Notes: generated from the sequence alone by a model not told the origin. A stretch of 20,000 nt of DNA from Chrysomallon squamiferum (GCA_012295275.1 CM022676.1:7187219-7207218), one strand, 5' to 3'; shown: positions 9,700 to 19,372, counted from the stretch's first letter. Numbers and translations are program-made.

Positions 9700-9985
9700 T
9701 GGACATTCAGACGATGAGCTGGAGTTGTTGGCTTGGTGGTTAGAATGCTCGTGGTTGGTGGTTTTTAGAAAAATTGCGTCCTGCTCTGATGTTTCTTGGT
9801 GGTTAGTTAGAAATGCTGTTGTTCTGTTGATTGAAGAATGTGGTTACCCGCTTTGGTGTAGCCTTTTTTATTTCCCGTTCCAACCTGTGGGACTTATTTT
9901 TATTAAAAGTGTGGGGTATGTGCTGTTGGTATCTGGGAAGATGTATGTAAAAGATAATTTGCTATAGTACATTATGTGACAAATA
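9700..9985 (+). mobile_element. Most complete SINE copy (tRNA-like head, core and tail)
   Basis: The head TGGCTTGGTGGTTAGAATGC at about 9730-9749 resembles a tRNA A box. The core TTTCCCGTTCCAACC lies at 9871-9885, followed by a TATTAAAAGTGTGGGGTATGTGCT-like block and ATGTATGTAAAAGATAATTTGCT. A second partial TTGGTGGTTAG near 9797 suggests an internal duplication. Decayed and noncoding. Head plus core is shared with the copy at 421; the molluscan family placement is from recall. Confidence 0.65.
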
Positions 9986-10027
9986 TCCTCAGTAAGAAAT
10001 AGAATAAATTTGAAAGAAAAATGAATA

Positions 10028-10078
10028 CAATAGTAGTAGTAGTAGTAACAGCAGTAGTAGTAGTAATAATAATAACAG
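10028..10078. repeat. (GTA)n / (AAT)n microsatellite
   Basis: Interrupted GTA units with CAG interruptions, passing into AAT units. Confidence 0.9.
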
Positions 10079-10730
10079 TTCTTGAAATAGTAACAGTACT
10101 ATAAGAATGCAAATTTAACTTTTTAAAAATTTTGTTTTTTTAATATATATAGGACATCACATACCACCACATTTAACAAATCTTTCATACACTGAACAAC
10201 ACAATTACATCATTCACATCATTAAATAAAGCTTGTCGCAGAAGGCACCCATTGAACTGCAAAACATTCCAAATGGATTTTAAGTGATATCCTTTCACAT
10301 AACCAGGAAGAATAAAAAAAATGGAGAAAAGAAGATTTTTAAGAACCAGTTTAGGGGTTAAAAAAAAAAAAAAAAAAAACAAATGATGAAAAGAATTTTT
10401 TTTTTTTCTCTCTCTGAAATGCTTTTCCTGTTGCAAAAGTGCACATCAAAAATAATTGTACTCCTCCACTCAAAGATTACGTTGGATTATCTCCTCTTTG
10501 AGAAGAACTCTTTAAAACACGAAGCTTGTAAGTGGAGCTCTTTTAATGTGGAGGAGAGAATATTGCTGCGGACTGAGGCTGGTGTCAGACGGTTGGGGGA
10601 TATTGGAGAGGGTTGTTGTCAGAAGAAAACTGACAGTGATTCATCAATCCCAGTTTTGTGGTTTTTGAAGTAGAATCAATTAGGAAGCCATAAACTGCAG
10701 ATAAATATTTTCTTGAATGTGTATTTCATA
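10079..10730. other. Intronic sequence, no gene recognised
   Basis: Holds an A run at 10360-10379 and a T run just after it. 10480-10670 is less AT-rich. The frame at 10383-10673 begins inside the T tract and shows no domain; it is not called. Confidence 0.45.
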
Positions 10731-10732
10731 AA

Positions 10733-11800
10733 TAAATATATTCAGTATATTACAACATTAAATATATTCAGTATATAACACAATTAAATATATTCAGTAT
10801 ATTATACAATTAAATATATTCAGTATATTACAACATTAAATATATTCAGTATATAACACAATTAAATATATTCAGTATATAACACAATTAAATATATTCA
10901 GTATATTACAACATTAAATATATTCAGTATATTACATTATTAAATATATTCAGTATATTACATTATTAAATATATTCAGTATATTACACCATTAAATATA
11001 TTCAGTATATTACATTATTAAATATATTCAGTATATTACATTATTAAATATATTCAGTATATTACATCATTAAATATATTCAGTATATTACATCATTAAA
11101 TATATTCAGTATATTACACCATCAAATATATTCAGTATATTACACCATTAAATATATTCTGTATATTACATTATTAAATATATTCAGTATATTACATAAA
11201 TAAATATATTCAGTATATTACACTATTAAATATATTCAGTATATAACACAATTAAATATATTCAGTATATAACACAAATATATTCAGTATATTTCATTAT
11301 TAAATATATTCAGTATATTACACTATTAAATATATTCAGTATATTGCATTATTAAATATATTCAGTATATTTCATAAATAAATATATTCAGTATATAACA
11401 CAATTAAATATATTCAGTATATTACACTATTAAATATATTCAGTATATTATACCATTAAATATATTCAGTATATTACATAAATAAATATATTCAGTATTT
11501 TACATTATTAAATATATTCAGTATATAACACAATTAAATATATTCAGTATAGTACACTATTAAATATATTCAGTATATTACATTATTAAATATATTCAGT
11601 ATATTACATAAATAAATATATTCAATATATTATACCATTAAATATATTCAGTATATTTACATAAATAAATATATTCAATATATTATACCATTAAATATAT
11701 TCAGTATATTACACAATTAAATATATTCAGTACATTACATAAATAAATATATATTCTGTATATTACATAATTAATTAAATAGATTCAATATATTACACAA
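10733..11800 (+). repeat. 26-bp satellite array, about 41 units
   Basis: The unit is close to AAATATATTCAGTATATTAC plus six variable bases. TTCAGT or a variant recurs about 41 times, almost always exactly 26 bp apart (for example 10741, 10767, 10793, 10819, 10845, 10871, 10897, 10923). Each unit holds AATATA-TTCAG-TATATT, an inverted repeat with 6-bp arms. The variable segment falls into a few classes (ACAACATT, AACACAATT, ACATTATT, ACACCATT, ACATCATT, ACATAAAT, ACACTATT) arranged in a mosaic. Units from about 11600 onwards are more diverged (TTCAAT, TTCTGT), the usual decay at an array edge. No coding potential. Confidence 0.97.
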
Positions 11801-11809
11801 TTAAATAAA

Positions 11810-12560
11810 CTTTATAAATATTTCGAATTGTAGTAGAAGTTGATTAAAACCAGGCTTCATATAGGAGTCATGAAATATGTGATACACTGGACATTCTACA
11901 GTAACTAGATGTATTATAACTTATAAAACAAAACTTTGAACTAGGGTAAAAAATAGACAACAACCAGTCATTGTAATGGACTAATACAATACACACAATA
12001 AACCAGAGATTCTATTACAACCTGGTATATCATAATGGCTAAAGTGGTTACCACAGCTACAAGAGAAGTCAGAGATGCAACTACCACAGCAGTTGCTGCT
12101 GCAGGTGTAGCAGAAGTCAAATGTCATGACAGCTGATGTGGTAACTACAGACAGATAGGAAGTCAGAACCAATTAACAATTGACAAAGACACTCAAGTGA
12201 TTTCTATAATGGAGATATAACTCAACATATTGCAAATATCTGGATTTTTTTTAAAATCGAATGCTCAATTTTTTTTTTTTTTTTTTTTTTATTGGCTCGT
12301 AGGAAAATGGGCAATAACTGAACTTGTCAAAAATTAGGTTTAATTGTACAAACACTGTCCTAGCAGTGGAATTATGAGTACTTGACAGCCAGCAGAACAC
12401 TAGTCACATACTGGAGAGCTGGACAAATATTGAGTTTGTAATGCCGCAGAGAAAACTCAGTACTGTTGACTCAAGTGATAAATGTGTACAAATGTTTAAG
12501 AAAGTAGAAGTTTATGTGTGGTGGTGGTAAATAGATATAAGTAACAAAAGTTGTTTATTT
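11810..12560. other. Unique intronic sequence, no gene recognised
   Basis: 12030-12170 is less AT-rich, with GTGGTTACCAC (inverted repeat) and a GCAGTTGCTGCTGCAG stretch. A 33-codon frame from the ATG near 12034 has no domain. T run of 22 at 12269-12290. 12300-12560 is ordinary sequence. Confidence 0.45.
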
Positions 12561-12565
12561 TTTTA

Positions 12566-12720
12566 AAATCTGTCTGTCTGTCTGTTTGTCAGTCTGTAAA
12601 TTTAGATGTATATATCTGTCTATAATCTGTCTATAATCTGTCTATCTATCTAGCTATCTAGCTGTCTATCTCTTATCTATTAGGTGTATGTGTGTGTGTT
12701 GTTGTGGTGTGTGTGTAATT
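12566..12720. repeat. CTGT/CTAT microsatellite followed by GT tract
   Basis: Imperfect CTGT units, then CTAT/CTAG units to about 12680, then (GT)n-rich sequence. Confidence 0.9.
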
Positions 12721-12904
12721 TTTGTATTTTTTTTTTACATTTATTGATCTTTAAAAACTGTCATAATAATAATAATCATAATAAATTTATCAAAAACAAG
12801 ATTAAAAATGAAATATATAATGTTTGTTTACCTATGTATTTCTTTTCTTTTTTCAAAGACAGTTTTTCATCTGATTTATTCTTATTTCTTCTTCTTACAT
12901 TTTT

Positions 12905-13149
12905 ATAATTCTCTCTCTATCGATCTCTCTCCCTCATTCTCTCTTTTTCATTTAAATTTCTTAATCACTCTAAATCTCTTTCATTTTCAACTACTTGTAA
13001 TATAGCCTCAGTCCATACATCCACATCACAGTCTGTCTTTCCCTTTTTCCATCTTTTTTCATTCAAATTTCTTTATTTCTCTCTCTCTCTAAAATCTCCT
13101 TCATTTTTTAACTTTTCATAGCCTCAGACTATATATCCATACCACTGCC

Positions 13150-13247
<98 letters not shown>

Positions 13248-13373
13248 GTCTTCTCTATTATTCATTCTCTCTCTCTGTCAGACTCTCTCTCTATCTGTCT
13301 CTGTCTCTCTCTCTGTCTCTCTGTCTCTCTCTCTGTCTGTCTCTCTTTCTCTCTCTGTCTTTTTCATTAAAAT

Positions 13374-13405
<32 letters not shown>

Positions 13406-13568
13406 TTTAATTCAGTCCATCTGTTTCTCTTTCTTTCTTTCCTCTGTCTGTATGTCTGTCTTTCTATATCCTTTTCATTAGTATTCTTTTTTATTTTTAA
13501 CTTTTCTTTTTTTTTTTTTCAGCCCATCTGCAAATCTCTCTAAATCTATTTTTTTTGTTTCAGTCTAT

Positions 13569-13643
<75 letters not shown>

Positions 13644-13700
13644 CAAACATCTCTAAATCTCTTTATTTTCAACTGCTTCTCCTAGCTTCAGACTTCACTT
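12905..13700 (+). repeat. Diverged tandem array with large CT expansions
   Basis: Two blocks recur: TTTTTCATTTAAATTTCTT (near 12946, 13057, 13360, 13471) and CTCTAAATCTCTTTCATTTT followed by CAACTACTT and a TAGCCTCAG-like segment (near 12968, 13088, 13535, 13650). Between them lie pure CT runs at 13154-13239 and 13572-13640 and impure CTGT tracts at 13240-13350. An old array of about 110-130 bp units was apparently split apart by CT growth. Confidence 0.8.
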
Positions 13701-14060
13701 TAATCCAATGAACGTCATCATTGCAGGGGGGCCATGTTTGGCTTTAATCACAGTTAATCCTGACAACGCCCGGCAACCGGCGAATCAATACACCTAATGT
13801 CCGACAAAGTACATACAGTTAAAAAGCCCCGATCCTTCGACTTTCTTGTCAGGCTCCACGCAATTTTTCTCTTTCGCCCCATGTTTACCCTGCTTGATAG
13901 AAAACTGTTGCCGATGTTTTTGTTGCCAGTGTCGGAAGCCATCTTGAAGGTGTCAAATTGAACTGGGATGGGAATTTCCGACAACTGTTAAACAGTCGCG
14001 GGACCGGAATAATCCGATTTTCTGACACGTTTGTTTTTATGTGATTTCAGGCCCTGATGA
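13690..14060. promoter_or_regulatory. Less AT-rich unique island with kappaB, ETS/YY1-like and palindromic motifs
   Basis: A sharp change from CT repeats to complex sequence with CpGs (CGCCCGGCAACCGGCG near 13768). It holds GGGAATTTCC at 13970-13979 (a kappaB consensus), CGGAAGCCATCTT at 13934-13946 (ETS then YY1-like), and ACTGTT-A-AACAGT at 13984-13996. On the minus strand the YY1-like site is also an ATG in good context (see findings). It could be an enhancer, an internal or antisense promoter, or unrelated unique DNA. Confidence 0.4.
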
Positions 14061-14145
14061 TGAAGTCTTGAACTTTGTTAGTTTTTTTGACATTGCCCTC
14101 GTTTTGTGTGTGTTGTTTTTACCCTTTATGTGTTGTTTTTTTGTC

Positions 14146-14350
14146 TTGTGTTGTGTTATGTTATGCTATGTTATGTTATGTTATGTTATGTTATGTTATA
14201 TTACATTACATTACATTTTATTTATTTTTTTTATTATTATTATATTATATATTATAATATTACATATTATAATATTGCATAGTGTATTATATTATATTTT
14301 ATTATATTATATATAATAGACTATATTATATTTATTTTATTTTATTTTAC
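14146..14350. repeat. (TTATG)n pentanucleotide and TA-rich tract
   Basis: About eight TATGT-type units at 14156-14200, then TTACA units and an ATT/TATA-rich stretch. The long Cys/Leu/Tyr-rich frames over it are translations of the repeat. Confidence 0.93.
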
Positions 14351-14590
14351 CTGGTGTCTATTTTACCTGTACTTTTTAGCCAATTACCTGTGTTTTTTTT
14401 CTTTCTGTTTTACTTCATATTTTTTAGTTTATTCTTTTTTCCCAAATTTTTTTTTTATTATTTTTTTAATTTTTTGTTGTTGTTTTTTTGATGAGAAAAA
14501 ATTAACAAACGAACCCCCCACTAACAATTAACAACCACAACAACAAAACAAGACAAATTTTTTTTTTTTTCAAAAAAGACAAAAAAAAAA
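14351..14590. repeat. T-rich then A/C-rich low-complexity sequence
   Basis: T-dominated to 14490, then AACAA-rich sequence, a 13-base T run at 14558-14570 and a 12-base A run at 14581-14592. No gene. Confidence 0.7.
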
Positions 14591-15020
14591 AACCAAAGAC
14601 TTTAATAAAACATTTTGCTTGTTAGCTTGTATAACATTCCATAATCTGAAACCAGCACAAGGTTGTTATTCCGCGATTACTGCTGTCGTGGGTTTTTGAA
14701 ATAATGGTTTCCAAACAACCACAGAAAACTATAATGATATAGGACATGCCAAGGAACAAGGCTATCACTAAAGCAAACAATGGTTTTTGCCGTCTAAGCT
14801 GGTTGTTTGCGGTTCTTGCCATTAAGCGACGCGGACCTTTAAACCGTTATATTACATTAATCATAATCATCAGATTTGCTTGCAAAATCGTGTCTGCTGA
14901 CAAATTATTTATTTTACGCTTTGTTTCCTGGTCTTTTTTGGTTCAGTGAATCTTACAGCAATTTCGGGGTAAATGTCTTTCAGTTGCGGCCATTTTTGTT
15001 TTTTATGTTTTCGGCGATAA
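14590..15020. promoter_or_regulatory. Complex unique island
   Basis: Complex sequence with CpGs (CCGCGATTAC near 14671, GCGACGCGGACC near 14826) between low-complexity blocks. A minus-strand 66-codon frame at 14622-14822 has a Trp/Cys-containing, hydrophobic-segment product (see findings). Either a conserved noncoding element or part of a gene on the other strand; neither can be settled here. Confidence 0.3.
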
Positions 15021-15029
15021 ATAATATGA

Positions 15030-15640
15030 ATAATAATAATAATAATAAAAAAGAATTTTTATATAATTTTTGTCAAATGTTGTTAAGTTTTTCGTTCTGG
15101 CTGCTACAGATGTAGTTATAATAAGCATAATGGCAAATAACATGGATTACAACTACAACAACTGCTACAACAGCGATAAAAATATTTTTGTCTAATGGGT
15201 TTTTCTTTTATAATTTATAATTTTTTGTTTTTTTTGTTTTGGTTATGATTATTTTTATGATGATGATGATGATGACTTTAAAATTTGTAGCATTACTATT
15301 TTAGCATGACAAAATACATTTTGATTTTTATCTCATTTGTTAATAAGATGGTAACAATTCTGTATTTTTTTTTTTTTAAACAAACTGACAAAATCATGAT
15401 TATAATGATGATGTTTATTCTTGATGATGGTGATGATGATGATAATGATAATTACTAATAATATTGATATTGATGACAATGTCAATATAATGAGAAAATA
15501 AAATAATAAATAACCAAATAATAATAATAATCATAACAAGAACAAAAATAAAAATTACATAACAATACAACATCAATAACAACAATAACTTTAACAACAA
15601 CAACAACATAATAATAATAATAATAAAAGAAAGATTAAAT
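15030..15640. repeat. AT-rich tract with AAT, GAT and AAC microsatellites
   Basis: (AAT)n at 15029-15049, (GAT)n at 15257-15275, a 13-base T run at 15365-15377, (GAT)n at 15422-15445 and an AAT/AAC mixture from 15500 to 15627. Confidence 0.85.
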
Positions 15641-15970
15641 ACTTATGTTTTCCTGCATGTACAATATCAATTTGTATTGCACGCTCTTCTTCTTTTCCTC
15701 TGCCTTTCATGACAGCCCAATTCAAAATATTCCGAGGCAAATTACATTTGCAGTTTTCTTTTGCTCTGACAATGGTTTCTTTTTTACAAGCCAATTTCCA
15801 GAATAGCAGAGAGTGTAAATTGGTATGTAAATTAAGTTTATTAACTCGTATTGGCTTGCGATTGTCATTTGGCGTTACGTAACATATTGCTTTCAGAAAG
15901 AGAAGGTCTGGTACATTAATTCAGAAGTGAAGAGGCAAATGTTGATCGATTTGTATTTAAATAGAGCCTG
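15640..15970. promoter_or_regulatory. Unique island with a PAR-bZIP-type palindrome
   Basis: Complex sequence free of simple repeats. GTTACGTAAC at 15874-15883 is a perfect 10-bp palindrome matching the binding consensus of PAR-bZIP/NFIL3 factors. Regulatory role is inference. Confidence 0.3.
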
Positions 15971-15987
15971 AATTGTTTATTTTTGGT

Positions 15988-16040
15988 TTATTTTATAATA
16001 TTTTATTTTATTTTATTTTATTTTATTTTATTTTATTTAC
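15988..16040. repeat. (TTTTA)n microsatellite
   Basis: About nine TTTTA units in near-perfect series. Confidence 0.95.
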
Positions 16041-16149
16041 TGATTTATTGACTTATGGTTTTGATTGTTTGTTTATTTATTCATTCATCCAGTTATTCAT
16101 TCAAGTATCCTTCTATTATTTTTTTTATGTCTTTCTATTTCTCTTCTGT

Positions 16150-16740
16150 TGTTAATATGGCAACCAGGAACTTCTTGATTTTGATTTGTATACAGTAGTT
16201 TTTCTTCTGTTTGTATCAAAACCAGGAGTTTTCTTGATTTCTCTTCTGTATGTATCAACATTAATTTTCTCGGTTTACTTCTGTGTGTATTAAAAACCAA
16301 GAGTTTTCTTGGATTTTTTTCTATAATGTGGAAACCAGGGGTTGTGTTTACATTGTTCTTTTATTGTCAATATCAGAACATTACTATTCTGAATATGGTA
16401 ACAGGAAAATTTCTTGGTTTGTGCTTTGTTGTGAAAATAGAAACCAGGAGATATCTTAATTTTGATTTTGTTGTAAAAATAGAAACCAGGAGATTTCTTG
16501 ACTTTTATTTTGTTGTGAAAACAGAAACCAGGAAAATTTCTTGGTTTTGAGCTTTATTGTGAAAATGGCAACCACAAACCTTTATTCATTTCCCCTTCAT
16601 CATGAAAATGCAATTTCTTAGTTTTTCTTTTCATCATGAATATTACAAAACCAGAAATATTCATTATTTTTTTAATTTTTATTTTTATTTTCTCTCATTT
16701 GATTCATTAATACGGCACACAAACCAGGAGATTTCTCGGA
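16150..16740 (+). repeat. Tandem array of about eleven diverged units, about 40-75 bp
   Basis: AAACCAGGAGATTTCTTG and variants recur near 16163, 16219, 16296, 16331, 16400, 16440, 16482, 16524, 16568, 16646 and 16720, commonly preceded by TTGTTGTGAAAATAG. The central units (16400-16560) are about 42 bp apart and most alike. The open frame at 16326-16550, with repeated KIETRR, is only the array translated because 42 is a multiple of three. Confidence 0.9.
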
Positions 16741-16769
16741 TTCTGCTCTCTCTCTCTCTCATCGTCGTG

Positions 16770-17115
16770 CACACATCGGAACAAACGGGCTAACAGAAAA
16801 CATATGCCCCGTGCACACACATCCTTTGGGACGGTCGGACATTAATAAATCTCGCTAAGATCGATTAGCAGGGAGTTTTGGTCTGTGTCACGCTGGCAAT
16901 CGCAGGCCATTGTGCAGCACTGCGCTGCCTGCCTGGGCTGCTTTTCGAAGAGAGTCAATTAATTGAGTGATTTACTGCACGGTAATACCGAATCGACTCC
17001 GGCATCCATGGCAGCCAAATGCCGTGTCTCACTGTGAGTCGAGCATTGTGTGAGCGAGTGAGTTATGTAACCCTATAAACACTTGACGTAAAGCTTTTTC
17101 ACACGGGGTGCCCCC
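16770..17115. promoter_or_regulatory. GC-richer unique island, candidate enhancer
   Basis: About 340 bp at near 50% GC in a very AT-rich neighbourhood, with CpGs and no open frame. Motifs: CATATG E-box near 16800, TCAATTAATTGA (perfect 12-bp palindrome with paired homeodomain cores) at 16955-16966, GCAGC-ACTGC-GCTGC at 16914-16928, and TTGACGTAA near 17083. It ends in C-rich tracts at 17111-17126. Function is inference. Confidence 0.4.
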
Positions 17116-17130
17116 CCTCCCCCCGCACCA

Positions 17131-17310
17131 TTTTTTTTTTTTAATTCACGGTAATTTCCTGTTCTAACCGTTGTGAATAATCAATGATGCCATGTTGGGT
17201 TGGGTGTTTTTTTTTTTTTTACTGTTATTGAATCTTTTTTTTTTTTTTTTTTTTATTTTATTGAAATTATTTCCTGTTCTAAACCTGTCCAGGAGTGAAT
17301 AATCAAAGCT
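17131..17310 (+). mobile_element. Two SINE-core-like units behind T runs
   Basis: ATTTCCTGTTCTAACC at 17154-17169 and ATTTCCTGTTCTAAACC at 17269-17285 each follow a T run (17131-17142; 17235-17254) and are each followed by GTGAATAATCAA (17173 and 17294). Shared order suggests two copies of one degraded repeat. Relation to the SINE core at 9871 is inferred from the shared core. Confidence 0.5.
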
Positions 17311-17314
17311 AATC

Positions 17315-17765
17315 TCTTGTTATTACTATTATTATTATTACTATTACTATTACTATTATTATTATTACTACTACTATTACTACTATTATTATTACTAGTA
17401 CTACTATTATTATTATTACTACTACTATTACTATTATTATTATTACTAGTACTACTATTATTATTATTTATTACTATTATTATTACTACTTACCATTATT
17501 ATTACTATTATTACTATTATTATTACTACTATTACTATTATTATTATTATTACTATTACTACTATTATTATTACTGTTACTTACTATTATTATTACTATT
17601 ACTACTATTATTATTACTAGTACTACTATTATTATTATTACTACTACTATTACTATTATTATTATTATTACTATTACTATTATTATTATTATTACTATTA
17701 CTACTATTATTATTACTAGTATTATTATTATTATTATTCTTACTATTATTATTACTGTTACTTAC

Positions 17766-17809
<44 letters not shown>

Positions 17810-17811
17810 GC
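17315..17811. repeat. Large ATT/ACT trinucleotide tract
   Basis: Nearly 500 bp of TTA and CTA/ACT units. Blocks containing ACTAGTACTACTATT recur near 17394, 17448 and 17617, showing larger duplications inside the tract. The 225-codon Leu/Tyr/Ile frame across it is an artefact of an interrupted trinucleotide repeat. Confidence 0.97.
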
Positions 17812-17814
17812 GTA

Positions 17815-18060
17815 GATCAAGCTTTCTTTTCTATTGAAATTATTTCCTGTTTAAACCCAGATATTTATAAACGAATAATCAATGTCAACTTTTTTTTATT
17901 ATTATTGCACTTTATTTTTCTTTTTTATTTCTGTTTAAACCCAGATATTTTAACTGAATTCAATGTCAGGTTTTTTTCAGAAATGACCTGGTAAACCAAA
18001 AAAGCATTTTTAACCCAACTTTTTTGTCCCACATTATTTTCCATTCCAACCCAAATTATC
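17815..18060 (+). mobile_element. Three further SINE-core-like units
   Basis: ATTTCCTGTTTAAACCC at 17842-17858, ATTTCTGTTTAAACCC at 17927-17942 and ATTTTCCATTCCAACCC at about 18037-18053. The first two are both followed by AGATATTT and then a CAATGTCA block, so they are local duplicates of each other. Confidence 0.5.
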
Positions 18061-18191
18061 AGTTGATAGATGTAAGATATCACTAAACCTGCCATTTGAA
18101 AGAAGTATGCATGTATGCACATGTATGCACATGCAGATGCATTAACACCATACACACAATCACATTAATAAATATTTTACCTGCACACATG

Positions 18192-18231
<40 letters not shown>

Positions 18232-18520
18232 TATAGATATACCTGTCTGTTATCTTCTTCTTCATCTTCTTCCTTATTTATTTATTTATTATTTTTTAAC
18301 TGTTAAGTTTTATTGCTACTTACATCAAGTTCTAATTATGTTTTCTTTTATTTAATACAAAAACTCATGACAGACACACATTCAGTTATCTTTAATGTTC
18401 AGTCTAATTTTATTTATTGTTTGATTTTCTTCTTTTCTGCAGTATTTTACAGTAAATCTAAACATATATTTATTAGGTAGATTAATCCATTTCCAAATCA
18501 GCATTATTTTAAATTTATTT
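18061..18520. repeat. AC microsatellite within AT-rich sequence
   Basis: ATGCACATGTATGCACATG-type short repeat at 18108-18135, pure (AC)n at about 18193-18229, CTT/ATTT units at 18252-18290, then unique AT-rich sequence with no gene. Confidence 0.85.
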
Positions 18521-18524
18521 ATGT

Positions 18525-18700
18525 GTTCTTTCTGTGTTAACAAAGTTAAACATTGTAAATATTTATTTGGCCATAACAAAGTTAAACATTGTATATATAT
18601 ATATATTTTTTCATTAATAAAGTTAAACATTTTGCTAATTTATTTTGTATTAACAAAGTTAAACATTGTATATTCATTTTGTATTAAACTTTATGTGATT
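18525..18700 (+). repeat. Four-copy short tandem array
   Basis: AACAAAGTTAAACATTGTA recurs near 18539, 18577, 18617 (changed to AATAAAG and CATTTTG) and 18652, about 35-40 bp apart, with TA-rich or TTTATTTT-rich sequence between. Confidence 0.88.
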
Positions 18701-18821
18701 TCTTTTTACATTAAATAATTTATATTGTGGCTGTTCAAATACAAGATAATGTTTTAAGTTCTCTTTTATTAATGTATATATACATATTTTCTTTGTTTGA
18801 TAATGATGATAGTAATGGTCA

Positions 18822-18923
18822 TGCTACTACTACTACTACTACTACTAATAATAATAATGACAGTAGTACTACAACTACTACTACTACCACCACTACTACT
18901 ACTAGAACCACTACTACTACTAT

Positions 18924-18957
<34 letters not shown>

Positions 18958-18985
18958 GTTACCACTACTACTAATAGTAATATTC
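18822..18985. repeat. (ACT)n trinucleotide tract
   Basis: Mostly ACT units with ACC and AAT interruptions. The long Thr-, Ser- or Leu-rich frames on both strands are translations of it. Confidence 0.96.
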
Positions 18986-19059
18986 ATGTTCATAATATTC
19001 ATAATTGGAATTAGCATAATAATGATGATATGATGCTTCTGCTTATGATAAAAGTAATA

Positions 19060-19102
19060 GTAGTAGTAATACTAAATTACTAATAAAAGTAATAATAATT
19101 GA

Positions 19103-19137
<35 letters not shown>

Positions 19138-19214
19138 TAATAATAACAATAATAACAACAACAATAATAATAATAATAATAACAATAATAATAACAATGA
19201 TAATGATGATAATT

Positions 19215-19264
<50 letters not shown>

Positions 19265-19302
19265 CAATAATAAGAGAGAGCAATAGAGACAGATATGAAT
19301 AT

Positions 19303-19348
<46 letters not shown>

Positions 19349-19372
19349 TTAATAATAATAATAACAATAATA
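19060..19372. repeat. (AAT)n trinucleotide tract
   Basis: AAT units with AAC and GAT interruptions, broken near 19270-19300 by unique sequence (AGAGAGAGCAATAGAG). It ends about 80 bp before the exon acceptor. Confidence 0.96.

Noticed and set aside
10733-11800. Regularly repeated 26-bp units considered as a CRISPR array
   Set aside because: Units are contiguous with no unique spacers, the variable bases fall in a few recurring classes, and the genome is eukaryotic.
12034-12135. Short Ala/Val/Thr-rich frame
   Set aside because: It looks like a degenerate GCA/GTA-type trinucleotide stretch, has no domain, and stops after 33 codons.
14041-14316. Frame starting at a TGATTTCAG acceptor-like site near 14050, considered as an exon
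   Set aside because: After about 20 codons it runs into the TTATG repeat. No domain or donor was found.
16326-16550. Frame with repeated KIETRR peptide, considered as a repeat protein
   Set aside because: It is the translation of a noncoding array whose central units happen to be about 42 bp. Flanking units are out of frame and contain stops.
17317-17994. 225-codon plus-strand open frame, the longest in the window
   Set aside because: It is a poly-Leu/Tyr/Ile translation of the ATT/ACT trinucleotide tract; long frames are expected from repeats with a period of three.
18727-19367. Several 74-95 codon frames on both strands, poly-Thr, poly-Ser, poly-Leu or poly-Ile
   Set aside because: All are frames through the (ACT)n and (AAT)n tracts. 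They vanish where the repeat ends.
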